Assembly: GCF_002151125.1 (NCBI RefSeq) | Contig: NZ_MDJZ01000012.1 | Span: forward strand, 124,001 to 188,000 | From: Clavibacter michiganensis | Lineage (GTDB): Bacteria; Actinomycetota; Actinomycetes; Actinomycetales; Microbacteriaceae | Direction: 5' to 3' | DNA length: 64,000 nucleotides | Shown here: positions 38,529 to 46,376 of the stretch, piece by piece | Position numbering within the stretch: position 1 is the first letter of the stretch | How the letters are laid out: the number at the start of each line of letters is the position of its first letter | Notes under the pieces: generated by a model | Database searches by the model: none | Seen by the model: the letters and a program-made list of their open reading frames with translations, nothing else | What the model was told of the DNA's origin: nothing | Made by a program: the position numbers and the translations under genes

Positions 38529-40670
38529 TCAGCCGAGGACCTCGGGCCGCACCCAGTCCTTCCCGTGCACGTGCTGGTCGAGGAACGCGAGCACCGTCCG
38601 GTACCAGACCACGGACTGCTGCGGCTTCAGGATCCAGTGGTTCTCGTCCGGGAAGACCAGGAACCGGTGCGGCGTCGTGCCGTCGTCGGCCGCGTGGTGC
38701 TCCGCGAGCTCCGACCAGAGGCGCAGGCTCTCGCCCACGGGCACGCGGTAGTCGCGGTCGCCGTGGATCACGAGCATGGGCGTCACGATGTCGCGCACCG
38801 AGTGGTGCGGCGAGCTCCGGTCGAGGCCCTCGGCCGAGAAGATGCTCTGCCAGTACTGCGACGAGTCGGTCGTCGGTCCGAACTGGTCGAGCGCCCACAG
38901 GCTCGCGTGGCTGACGATCGCGCGGAACCGGTCGGTGTGCCCCGCGACCCAGTTGGCCATGTAGCCGCCGAACGAGCCGCCCAGCGCGGCCGTGCGCGTC
39001 TGGTCGATGTCGTCGCGCGCCTCGACCGCGTCGGTGATCGACATGAGGTCGGTGAACGGCGCCTCGCCCCAGGCGTCCCAGCCGCGCGCGATGAAGTCGA
39101 GGCCGTAGCCGGTGCTGAGCGCGGGATCCGGCAGCAGCACCGCGTAGCCGCGGGCCACCATCACCTGCGGCGTCCAGCGCCAGCTCCACGCGTTCCAGCT
39201 GTTGAGCGGGCCGCCGTGGATCCACAGCAGCAGCGGCGCGGGCGCCTCCGCCGACGCGCCCTCCGGCAGCATCAGCCAGCCGCGCACGCGGGCGCCGTCG
39301 GCGGCCGTCGTCTCGACCTCGGTCATGGTGCCGGTCGTCGCCGGGACCGGGGCGGGCGTCGCGAGCTCCGTGACGGATCCGTCGGCGGCCGACACGCGCA
39401 CGGGGTGCGCGGGCGCCATCCACGAGGAGCGGAGGGCGAGCACGTCGCCCGTCTCGCGGTCGACCTGCACGTCCGTGTAGGAGTGGTCGTCGGTCGTGAG
39501 CTGCGTCACCGCGCCGTCGAGGCCGATGCGGAACACGGGCCCGCGCCCGTCCTGGTCGGCCGTGACGACGAGCGCCTCGGAGTCCGCGTCGAAGCGCAGC
39601 GACGACGGCCAGCGGTCCCACTCCGCCGCGACGCGGCGGGCGTCGGATCCGTCGACCGCGGAGACCCAGATCTCCTGCTGCGTCGGGGCGGCGGGCGTGG
39701 CGCGGTCGGTGCGCACGTAGGCGAGCAGCGCGCCGTCGGGGCTGATGGCGGGCGACTCGATGTCCGCGTCGGGCACGTCGAGGAGCGTCGTGCGCTCCCC
39801 CTGGGCGACGTCGATCGACACGAGCGCCTGGCGGAAGCCGCGGCGCTCCTTCACGCCGACCGCGACGACGAGCGTGCGGCCGTCCGGCGACAGCGCGGCG
39901 GCGGCGTGGTCGAGGGTCCGGCCCGGCCGCGGGGTGAGGTCGCGCGGGCGCGGCAGGGAGGTCGGGTACGGCTGCGCGGTGGCGGCGGGAGCGCCGGCCG
40001 CGGATCCGCCGTCCTCGGTCGCGGCCTCGGCGGCGAGCGCCGTGGCCGCGTCGGCCGTCGTGGGCCGCGCGGGCTCCTCGACGAGCGCGTCGGCGAGGTC
40101 GAGCGCGAGGAGGTGCGGCTCGTCGGGGCCGAGGTCGTGGTCCCAGTAGCGGACGGGGTAGCTCTCGTGCAGGATCGCGTTCACCTGGAGGTCGGCGCGC
40201 TTCCTCCGCGCCACCGCGTCGGCCTCGAGGGAATCGGATCCGGGCAGCAGCGGCGCCTGCAGGATCACCGTGGCCGCGTCCCGCGCGACGGCCGCGATGC
40301 CGTCCACGCCGCCCGCCAGCCGGGTCAGCGCGCGGGCCTCGCCGCCGCCCGCCGGGAGGATCCACAGCTGCGCGGCGTCCTTCCCGTCGGCGTCGTCGGC
40401 GTCGGGCCGGGAGGAGACGAAGAGGAGGTCGCCGGTCGCGGTGAAGGCCGCGCCCGCCTCGCTCTTCGCCGAGCGGGTGAGGCGCTGCGGCACGCCGCCG
40501 CCTGCTGCGGGAACGACCCAGAGGGCGTGCCGGTAGCCGGTCCGCGCGGCGTCGAGGGTCGTGACGGTGAGCACCGCGCGGCGTCCGTCGGGCGAGAGCA
40601 CGAGGCCGCCGAGGCGCGGGAGGGCGATGAAGTCGTCGAGCTCGGAGAAGGGGGTGCGGTTGTCGGGCAT
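38529..40670 (-). CDS. S9 family prolyl oligopeptidase / acylaminoacyl-peptidase
   Basis: The 713-residue cytoplasmic serine peptidase has an N-terminal beta-propeller (about 1-430) and a C-terminal hydrolase. WIHGGP gives the oxyanion region, GGSFGGYMAN the nucleophile Ser, GDRDYRVP the Asp and DENHWI the His. This is the S9C-like acylaminoacyl-peptidase or DPP group, which trims short or N-blocked peptides. It is leaderless (TAGCGT 6 bases before ATG 40670) and divergent from a TetR gene, whose regulator may control it. Confidence 0.88.
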   Translation of the reverse strand: MPDNRTPFSELDDFIALPRLGGLVLSPDGRRAVLTVTTLDAARTGYRHALWVVPAAGGGVPQRLTRSAKSEAGAAFTATGDLLFVSSRPDADDADGKDAAQLWILPAGGGEARALTRLAGGVDGIAAVARDAATVILQAPLLPGSDSLEADAVARRKRADLQVNAILHESYPVRYWDHDLGPDEPHLLALDLADALVEEPARPTTADAATALAAEAATEDGGSAAGAPAATAQPYPTSLPRPRDLTPRPGRTLDHAAAALSPDGRTLVVAVGVKERRGFRQALVSIDVAQGERTTLLDVPDADIESPAISPDGALLAYVRTDRATPAAPTQQEIWVSAVDGSDARRVAAEWDRWPSSLRFDADSEALVVTADQDGRGPVFRIGLDGAVTQLTTDDHSYTDVQVDRETGDVLALRSSWMAPAHPVRVSAADGSVTELATPAPVPATTGTMTEVETTAADGARVRGWLMLPEGASAEAPAPLLLWIHGGPLNSWNAWSWRWTPQVMVARGYAVLLPDPALSTGYGLDFIARGWDAWGEAPFTDLMSITDAVEARDDIDQTRTAALGGSFGGYMANWVAGHTDRFRAIVSHASLWALDQFGPTTDSSQYWQSIFSAEGLDRSSPHHSVRDIVTPMLVIHGDRDYRVPVGESLRLWSELAEHHAADDGTTPHRFLVFPDENHWILKPQQSVVWYRTVLAFLDQHVHGKDWVRPEVLG

Positions 40671-40682
40671 GCTCCCACGCTA
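40670..40682 (-). promoter_or_regulatory. Leaderless -10 box for S9 peptidase
   Basis: Minus-strand TAGCGT (40682-40677) is 6 bases before ATG 40670. Confidence 0.5.
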
Positions 40683-40764
40683 GCCGCGGCGGCTCGCGGC
40701 GCCGGCCGACGGAGCCGTGACGCGCGGCCCTCCCGGTCCGCCGCGGTCACGTGCCGCGGGATCC

Positions 40765-40776
40765 TTTGGGCCCAAA
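40765..40776. promoter_or_regulatory. Palindromic operator candidate TTTGGGCCCAAA
   Basis: A perfect 12-bp palindrome lies where the -35 region of the TetR gene should be, 18 bases before its -10. Autoregulation by the TetR protein is the simplest reading. Confidence 0.5.
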
Positions 40777-40794
40777 CCCCTGGTGTCGTCGCGG

Positions 40795-40808
40795 TAGGAT
40801 CGACGCCA
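40795..40808 (+). promoter_or_regulatory. Leaderless -10 box for TetR gene
   Basis: TAGGAT (40795-40800) is 7 bases before ATG 40808. Confidence 0.5.
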
Positions 40809-41701
40809 TGGAGCGGCGAGCCGGTCGGGTCGGGAGGCCCGCGCGCGTCTCGCGGAGGTCCATCGCGGAGGCGGCGCTCGAGGTCGGCCTCAGCACCCTC
40901 ACCCTCACCTCGCTCGCCCACCGGCTGGGCGTCGACCACTCGACGCTGTACCGGCACGTCGCCAGCCGCGACGACATCGTCCTCCTCGCCTGCGACACCG
41001 CCATCGCGCGGATGGACTGGCCCGAGGTCCCCGACTTCCCCGCCGACGTGCTCGCCGCCCCCGACGACTCGTCCTGGCGCACCTACCTCGAGCAGGCCGT
41101 GGAGCGCGTCTGGGACATGTACGACCGGCACCCCGGCCTCGCGAGCGCGATCCACCACCTCGACACCGCCCCGGACCAGGTCGTCCTGCGCTTCACCGGG
41201 GCGATCCGCGACCTCACCCGCATGGGCTTCGCCGAGGCGGAGGCCGTGCTCGCCCTCGACATCGTGCTCGACATCGCGGTCGAGTCCTACGTCGGTTGGG
41301 AGCGCGTGCTCGCCGCGGGCGGCGGCGAGGCCGAGCGGCCCGCGTCGTCGTCGCCGATCGTGGACGCCACGCTCCCCGCCGCCATGGGGCGCGGGCTTCT
41401 CGCCCTGGCCGCGGACGGGATCGCCGCCGACCACGCGGCCGACGCCGAGGCCGCGCCCCACGCGTCCCGACGCGGCGGGCCCGCGCACTCCTCGGGCGCG
41501 CCGGACGCGCTGCACGCACGCGAGGAGGAGGCCCAGCGCGACGCCCTGGGCACCATGGACCGCGTCACCGCGCGGTTCGCCGGCCAGGTGTCGATCGGAT
41601 CCGCTGCCACGCCGCGCGACTGGTGGCGGCGCAAGCTCGGGGTGGTCCTGGCCGGCGTGGGTCCGCTGCGGTCACCCGGACCGGACGCCGCGGACCGCTA
41701 G
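40808..41701 (+). CDS. TetR-family regulator, long form
   Basis: The 297-residue protein has an N-terminal TetR helix-turn-helix (RRSIAEAALEVGLSTLTLTSLAHRLGVDHSTLYRHVASRDDIV). Its ligand domain has WDMYDRHPGLASAIHHL. It is longer than the usual 190-220 residues; about 80 extra C-terminal residues are polar and low in complexity. ATG 40808 is fixed by the leaderless -10. It is divergent from the S9 peptidase, and its stop overlaps the convergent GDSL gene by 4 bases. Confidence 0.82.
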   Translation: MERRAGRVGRPARVSRRSIAEAALEVGLSTLTLTSLAHRLGVDHSTLYRHVASRDDIVLLACDTAIARMDWPEVPDFPADVLAAPDDSSWRTYLEQAVERVWDMYDRHPGLASAIHHLDTAPDQVVLRFTGAIRDLTRMGFAEAEAVLALDIVLDIAVESYVGWERVLAAGGGEAERPASSSPIVDATLPAAMGRGLLALAADGIAADHAADAEAAPHASRRGGPAHSSGAPDALHAREEEAQRDALGTMDRVTARFAGQVSIGSAATPRDWWRRKLGVVLAGVGPLRSPGPDAADR

Positions 41702-42294
41702 GAGCGGGCCGCGTCCCCGGTAGCGTCGGCCGCGTCGTCGCCGTCCTGCGGCGCGGCGAGCACGGGCGCGAGGACCGCGCGGACCGCGGCCGCGCCGTCC
41801 TCGGTGAGGTGCAGGCGGTCGTCGGTGAGGGTGGGGTCGAGCTCGCCGTCGCCGAAGCCCAGGGCGGGCCACAGGTCGACGTGCTCGGCGCGCACCGCGG
41901 GCGCGTACTGGCGGATGTGCACGTTGACGACGCGGATCCGCTCGGCGTGCTCCCGCCCCCGCGGCGGCACCGAGAGCACGATCACGCGGGCGGTCGGCAG
42001 GTCGCGGCGGAGGTGGGCGAGGATCGTCTCCAGGGCGCGCACGGTCGCCTCGGGTCCCCGGCGCGCGGCGCCGAGGTCGTGCGTGCCGCACGAGACCACG
42101 ACCGTCGACGGATCCGCGGCCACCGCCTCCGGCAGGAGCGCGAGCACGTCGTCCGTGGTCTGGCCGGCGCGACCGAGGTCGACGATCCCCGCCTCCCCGG
42201 CGTCGGCGTCGGGACCGGGGACGATGGCGCCCCAGCCGCCGTCCCCCGTGAGGCTGTCGCCCAGGAGGACGGTCGTGCGCGTGCGCGGTGCCAT
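41698..42294 (-). CDS. SGNH/GDSL hydrolase
   Basis: The 198-residue protein has block I LLGDSLTGDGGW with the nucleophile Ser, block II Gly (DLGRAGQT), block III SCGTHDLG and block V DRLHLTEDG with the Asp and His. Block III has His-Asp in place of the usual Asn-Asp, so the oxyanion hole may differ. It is a small esterase or acylhydrolase with no signal peptide. ATG 42294 has GAGGTGG. The substrate is unknown. Confidence 0.78.
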   Translation of the reverse strand: MAPRTRTTVLLGDSLTGDGGWGAIVPGPDADAGEAGIVDLGRAGQTTDDVLALLPEAVAADPSTVVVSCGTHDLGAARRGPEATVRALETILAHLRRDLPTARVIVLSVPPRGREHAERIRVVNVHIRQYAPAVRAEHVDLWPALGFGDGELDPTLTDDRLHLTEDGAAAVRAVLAPVLAAPQDGDDAADATGDAARS

Positions 42295-42361
42295 GGATCC
42301 ACCTCTCGTCGTGCCCATCATGGTCCCCGCGCCCCGGCATGTCACCGGGTGCGCGCCCGTC

Positions 42362-42811
42362 TCACCCGTGCTGGCGACGGGACAGGCGGCGCCACCAGCG
42401 ACGCCGGCGGGGCGACAGCACGAGGAGGGCGACCGCGATGAGGAGCGGGAGCGACAGGATCGCGGCGACGAGCGCGCCCGCCTGCCCGGGGCTCATGGGC
42501 ATGCCGAGCACGTCGATCGTGACGCGCGACGCGGCGCCGCCCGTGAGGTCGGTGATGCTCCGGTCGCCGGCCGCGTCCACCGGCACGGGACGCCACGCCT
42601 CCGTCGCCGCGGGGTCGGGCGTGCTGTCCGCGGCCGGGGTCCGCTGCGGGGCGGCCTCGTCGCCCGGGACGATCGCGAGATCGACCCGGGCCTGCACGGG
42701 CGCGGACGCGCTCATCGTCACCGCGGTCGCGAGACCGGCCGACGCGAGGGCGATGCCCACGAGGGTGAGGAGGATCAGGCCGATGCGCGGGGCCCTGATC
42801 CGCCGGCTCAC
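42362..42811 (-). CDS. Two-helix membrane protein with extracytoplasmic loop
   Basis: The 149-residue protein has one helix near 9-30 (IGLILLTLVGIALASAGLA), a polar loop of about 75 residues rich in Pro/Ala/Asp, and a second helix near 115-135, then an Arg-rich end. I recognise no family. GTG 42811 overlaps the stop of the SDR-DUF2867 gene upstream, so both are in one operon. Confidence 0.68.
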   Translation of the reverse strand: MSRRIRAPRIGLILLTLVGIALASAGLATAVTMSASAPVQARVDLAIVPGDEAAPQRTPAADSTPDPAATEAWRPVPVDAAGDRSITDLTGGAASRVTIDVLGMPMSPGQAGALVAAILSLPLLIAVALLVLSPRRRRWWRRLSRRQHG

Positions 42812-44334
42812 CGTGCGGCCCCCTCGAGGGGACGCCCGGCCTCGCGGCGCCTCGTCGCGGCGAGCGCCTTCGCGGTGATGCGCGTGGCCATCGACGTGAA
42901 GATGACGCCGTGGAAGGGCAGGATCGAGAACCAGTAGAGCCGGCCCGCGAGCCCGGACGGGAAGAAGATCGCGCGCTGCCGGTAGTCGCTGCCGCCGCCC
43001 TCGCGCGGCGTGGAGCTGAGCTCCAGCCACGCCTCGCCCGGCAGCTTCATCTCGGCGCGCAGACGCAGCGATGATCCGCGCTCGATGTGCTCGACGCGCC
43101 AGAAGTCGAGCGCGTCGCCGGTCTGCAGGGTCGTCGCGCTGCGGCGGCCGCGGCGGAGGCCCACGCCGCCCACGAGCTTGTCCATCCAGCCGCGGGCGGC
43201 CCAGGCGACCGGCAGCGAGTACCAGCCGTTCTCGCCGCCGATCGACTCGATCACGGCCCAGAGGTCCTCGGGCGCCGCGTCGGTCGCGCGCTCCTTGAGG
43301 TCGAGGTACACGGTGTGGCCGGACCACTCGGGGTCGCTCGGCAGCAGGTCGCTGGGCGCGCCGACGACGGCGGAGTCCTTCCAGCTGGTCTCGACGACGC
43401 CGTCGCGCATGCGGCCGAGCGCGAGGCGCACGGAGCGGCGGTATCCCGTCAGGCCGCCCTCGGGCTCCGGGATGTAGGTGGAGATGTCGTGCTCGCCCAT
43501 CACGCAGTCGTACTGGAGCGACTCGATGATCGGCACGGCCAGCGTGCGCGGGATGGGCGTGACGACGTTCACCCAGTGCGCGGCCAGGCGCGGCGCGAAG
43601 ATCGGGATGGACGCGATGGGCCGCTGCGGGAGGCCCGCCTCGACCGCGTAGCCGTTCATCATCTGGCCGTAGCGGAGCACGTCGGGCCCGCCGATGTCGA
43701 AGGTGCGGTTGAGGTCGTCGGGCAGGTCGGCCGCGGCGACGAGGTAGTAGAGCACGTCGCGGATCGCGATCGGCTGGATGAAGTTGCGCACCCAGCCGGG
43801 CGCGGGCATGAAGGGCAGGACCTCGGTGAGGTGGCGGATCATCTCGAACGACGTGGAGCCGGATCCGATGACCACGCCCGCCTGGAACGCGATGGTCGGC
43901 ACGCCGCTCGCGAGCAGGACGTCGCCGACGGCCTTGCGGCTGGCGAGGTGCTTCGAGAGCTCGTCGGTGTCGGGGTGCAGGCCGCCGAGGTAGACGATGC
44001 GGCCCACGCCCGCGGCCTTCGCGGCGGTGGCGACGTGCTCGGCGGATGCGCGCTCGGACGAGGCGAAGTCGCCCCGGGAGCCCATGCCGTGCACGAGGTA
44101 GTAGAGGACGTCGACGCCGTCGACCGCCGGACCGAGCGTCGCCGGGTCGGAGAGGTCCCCGCGCACCACCTCCACGTCGTCGCGCCAGGGCACGTCGGTG
44201 AGGCGGCGGGGATCCCGGACGAGCACGCGCACCCGGAAGCCGGCCTCGAGGAGGCGGGGCACGAGCCGACCGCCGATGTAGCCCGTCGCTCCGGTCACGA
44301 GGGCGAGACGGGAGGCGGCGCTCGGCGAAGTCAT
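42808..44334 (-). CDS. SDR (NmrA-like) fused to DUF2867 lipid-binding domain
   Basis: The 508-residue protein has an atypical SDR domain (about 1-300) starting TGATGYIGGRLV with an NAD(P) loop, and a C-terminal DUF2867/SRPBCC-like domain (about 350-490, with the end motif YWFSILPFHGVIFTSM). Both domains sit together in many actinobacterial proteins with no known reaction. It is leaderless: TAGCGT is 6 bases before ATG 44334. It is the first gene of an operon with the small membrane protein. Confidence 0.82.
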   Translation of the reverse strand: MTSPSAASRLALVTGATGYIGGRLVPRLLEAGFRVRVLVRDPRRLTDVPWRDDVEVVRGDLSDPATLGPAVDGVDVLYYLVHGMGSRGDFASSERASAEHVATAAKAAGVGRIVYLGGLHPDTDELSKHLASRKAVGDVLLASGVPTIAFQAGVVIGSGSTSFEMIRHLTEVLPFMPAPGWVRNFIQPIAIRDVLYYLVAAADLPDDLNRTFDIGGPDVLRYGQMMNGYAVEAGLPQRPIASIPIFAPRLAAHWVNVVTPIPRTLAVPIIESLQYDCVMGEHDISTYIPEPEGGLTGYRRSVRLALGRMRDGVVETSWKDSAVVGAPSDLLPSDPEWSGHTVYLDLKERATDAAPEDLWAVIESIGGENGWYSLPVAWAARGWMDKLVGGVGLRRGRRSATTLQTGDALDFWRVEHIERGSSLRLRAEMKLPGEAWLELSSTPREGGGSDYRQRAIFFPSGLAGRLYWFSILPFHGVIFTSMATRITAKALAATRRREAGRPLEGAAR

Positions 44335-44346
44335 TCCCTCACGCTA
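44334..44346 (-). promoter_or_regulatory. Leaderless -10 box for SDR-DUF2867
   Basis: Minus-strand TAGCGT (44346-44341) is 6 bases before the ATG. Confidence 0.5.
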
Positions 44347-44408
44347 GGCAATCAGTCTGGCAAGCGGCTCCCAGGCGCCGGGACGGGCGGTGGGCGCCGC
44401 CTGCGGGA

Positions 44409-45167
44409 TCAGCCCTCGGCGGACTCGAGCTCGGCGAGGTAGCGCCGCCAGGTCGCCCCGTGCTCGGCCTCGCACGTGGACCAGTCGACCGGTCGGCCGT
44501 GGACCAGGTCCTCGAGCAGGTCGAGGTGCAGGCGCCAGCTGGCCTTCAGGATGTTCGCGATGCCGGCGGGGAGGAAGCCGGAGACGGTGACGCCGAGCTC
44601 CGTCTGCCGGTCGCGCGGACCGCCGGGCACCTCCTGGAGGCGGATGAGGAAGCGGGCCGTGACCTCGCCCTCGTGCACGAACGTGTAGTCGATGGCCCGC
44701 CCCTCCTCGAAGCGCGTGACCACGCCGCCGGACGCGGAGGCGAGGCTGCGGTCGGGCACGCTCATCCACTCGAACCAGAACTCGCCGCCGTCCCCGGGCT
44801 CGATGGACGCCTCGGCGAGCCAGCCGGAGACCATGTCGGCGTCGGAGACCGCGTCCCACACGATGAGGGCGGGGAGGTCGATGAGCCGGCGGAAGACGAA
44901 CTCGTACGGGAGGTAGACGGTGGACTCGCTGGCCGCGGAGAGGACGGCGCCGGGCAGGGCAGGGAACCGGGTGCGGTCGACGCCCCGGTCGTCGTCGAGG
45001 CCGGCGGAGTCGGGCATCCCCTCGTCGAGCTCGCGGGAGGCGAGGCGGGCCTCGGCCGCGTCGGTGTGCTCCAGGGCGGGGGCGCCGCCGCGCCGGCCGG
45101 ACATGCCGTCGGCGCGCGGGTCGGAGGCCTCGCGCGGGGCCTGTCCGGGGGTGTGATCGGGATCCAC
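44409..45167 (-). CDS. SRPBCC (AHSA1/START-like) protein
   Basis: The 252-residue protein has a disordered N-terminal region (about 1-75, Asp/Ala/Gly-rich) and a C-terminal helix-grip domain (VYLPYEFVFRRLID, VSDADMVSGWLAE, GGEFWFEWM, GWLHLDLLEDLV-like HLDLLEDLVHG). Such domains bind hydrophobic ligands or chaperones. GTG 45167 is fixed by a leaderless box. The long N-terminal extension is unusual for the family and of unknown use. Confidence 0.75.
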   Translation of the reverse strand: MDPDHTPGQAPREASDPRADGMSGRRGGAPALEHTDAAEARLASRELDEGMPDSAGLDDDRGVDRTRFPALPGAVLSAASESTVYLPYEFVFRRLIDLPALIVWDAVSDADMVSGWLAEASIEPGDGGEFWFEWMSVPDRSLASASGGVVTRFEEGRAIDYTFVHEGEVTARFLIRLQEVPGGPRDRQTELGVTVSGFLPAGIANILKASWRLHLDLLEDLVHGRPVDWSTCEAEHGATWRRYLAELESAEG

Positions 45168-45179
45168 GTGCAGAGCCTA
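45167..45179 (-). promoter_or_regulatory. Leaderless -10 box for SRPBCC gene
   Basis: Minus-strand TAGGCT (45179-45174), 6 bases, then GTG 45167. Confidence 0.5.
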
Positions 45180-45289
45180 GGCGCGGACCGCGGGTGCGGG
45201 CGGCGAATTCCACACAGGTGTCAGGGCGACGCGGGGCGCGGCCGCGCGGAGGGCGACCGCGCGTCCCGGGCCGGCCGCGGGCCCGCCCG

Positions 45290-45295
45290 TATCCT
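45290..45295 (+). promoter_or_regulatory. -10 box for second ROK kinase
   Basis: TATCCT lies 44 bases before the ATG at 45340, which has ACAGGACG as a weak Shine-Dalgarno. Confidence 0.35.
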
Positions 45296-45339
45296 GGACG
45301 CCGGCCGACGGGCGGATCCGGGGCCGGGACAGGACGAAG

Positions 45340-46278
45340 ATGCCTCGCACGCTCGCGCTCGCCGTCGACTTCGGCGGCACCAAGGTCGAGTCGGCGCTCG
45401 TGGACGACGCGGGCCGCGTGCTCGAGGGCAGCCGGTTCCGCGGGCCGACGGGGCAGGAGCGATCCGCCGACGAGCTGCTCGACGCCGTCCTCGGGGTCGC
45501 CCGCCGGGCGCTCGACGCCCTTCCCGACGACGCCCGGCTCATCGGCACGGGCGTCGCGGCCGCCGGCCCCGTCGACGTGGGGCGCGGCCTCGTCTCGCCG
45601 CTCAACGTCGCCGCCTGGCGCGGCTTCCCGCTGCGCGACCGCGTCGCCGAGCTCACGCCCGACGTGCCCACCACCCTCCAGATGGACGGTCTCGCCATCA
45701 CGCTCGCCGAGCACTGGGTCGGCGCGGGCCGCGGCCACGACCACGTGATGGGCATGATCGTCTCCACGGGGATCGGCGGCGGGCTCGTGCTCGGCGGCCG
45801 CACCGCCGCGGGATCCACGGGCAACGCGGGCCACATCGGCCACGTCGAAGTCGCCGGGTTCGACGACCCGTGCGCGTGCGGCGGCCGGGGCTGCGTCGAG
45901 GCCATCGCGTCGGGACCGAGGAGCGTGGCCTGGGCGCGCGCCCGCGGCTGGACGGGATCCACCGGCGAGGACCTCGCGGACGGCTACCGGACGGGCGACG
46001 GGATCGCGGTGCAGGCGGTGCGGCGGGCGGGCCTCGCGATCGGCCGCGCCATCGCCTCGGCCAGCTCGCTCGTGGACCTCGACGTCGTGGCCATCGGCGG
46101 CGGGTTCAGCCGCGTCACGCCCGACCTCTTCGACATGATCCGCGAGCCCCTCGCGCTCCGCGAGCAGTTCGGGTTCGTCACCAAGACGCGCGTGGTCCCC
46201 TCCGGCCTCTCGGCGGACGGCCCGATCATCGGCGCCGGCGCCCTCGTCCACCGCCGGGAGATGGTCCCGAGCTTCTGA
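45340..46278 (+). CDS. ROK-family sugar kinase (second copy)
   Basis: The 312-residue kinase has AVDFGGTKVE, the MDGLAITLAEHW sugar loop (catalytic Asp), STGIGGGLV and the zinc motif CACGGRGCVE. It is only distantly similar to the GlcNAc-locus kinase. Glucokinase or another hexokinase role is likely; no sugar genes adjoin it. A strong hairpin follows. ATG 45340 is the start. Confidence 0.82.
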   Translation: MPRTLALAVDFGGTKVESALVDDAGRVLEGSRFRGPTGQERSADELLDAVLGVARRALDALPDDARLIGTGVAAAGPVDVGRGLVSPLNVAAWRGFPLRDRVAELTPDVPTTLQMDGLAITLAEHWVGAGRGHDHVMGMIVSTGIGGGLVLGGRTAAGSTGNAGHIGHVEVAGFDDPCACGGRGCVEAIASGPRSVAWARARGWTGSTGEDLADGYRTGDGIAVQAVRRAGLAIGRAIASASSLVDLDVVAIGGGFSRVTPDLFDMIREPLALREQFGFVTKTRVVPSGLSADGPIIGAGALVHRREMVPSF

Positions 46279-46281
46279 GGC

Positions 46282-46319
46282 GATGCCGGCGCCGACCCCA
46301 CGGGGCCGGCGCCGGCATC
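46282..46319. terminator. Perfect 13-bp hairpin after second ROK kinase
   Basis: GATGCCGGCGCCG and its complement, plus an inner CCCC/GGGG pair, lie between convergent genes. Confidence 0.78.
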
Positions 46320-46329
46320 ACGCGGCCTC

Positions 46330-46376
46330 GGCCAGGACGGCTCCGCTAGGCCAGGACGGCTCGACTAGGACAGCTC
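46330..46376 (-). repeat. Three imperfect direct repeats over the PHP gene stop
   Basis: GGCCAGGACGGCTC occurs at 46330 and 46349, and AGGACAGCTC follows at 46367. The third copy holds the gene's last codons and TAG stop, which hints that the 3' end has been extended or shortened by slippage. Confidence 0.5.
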
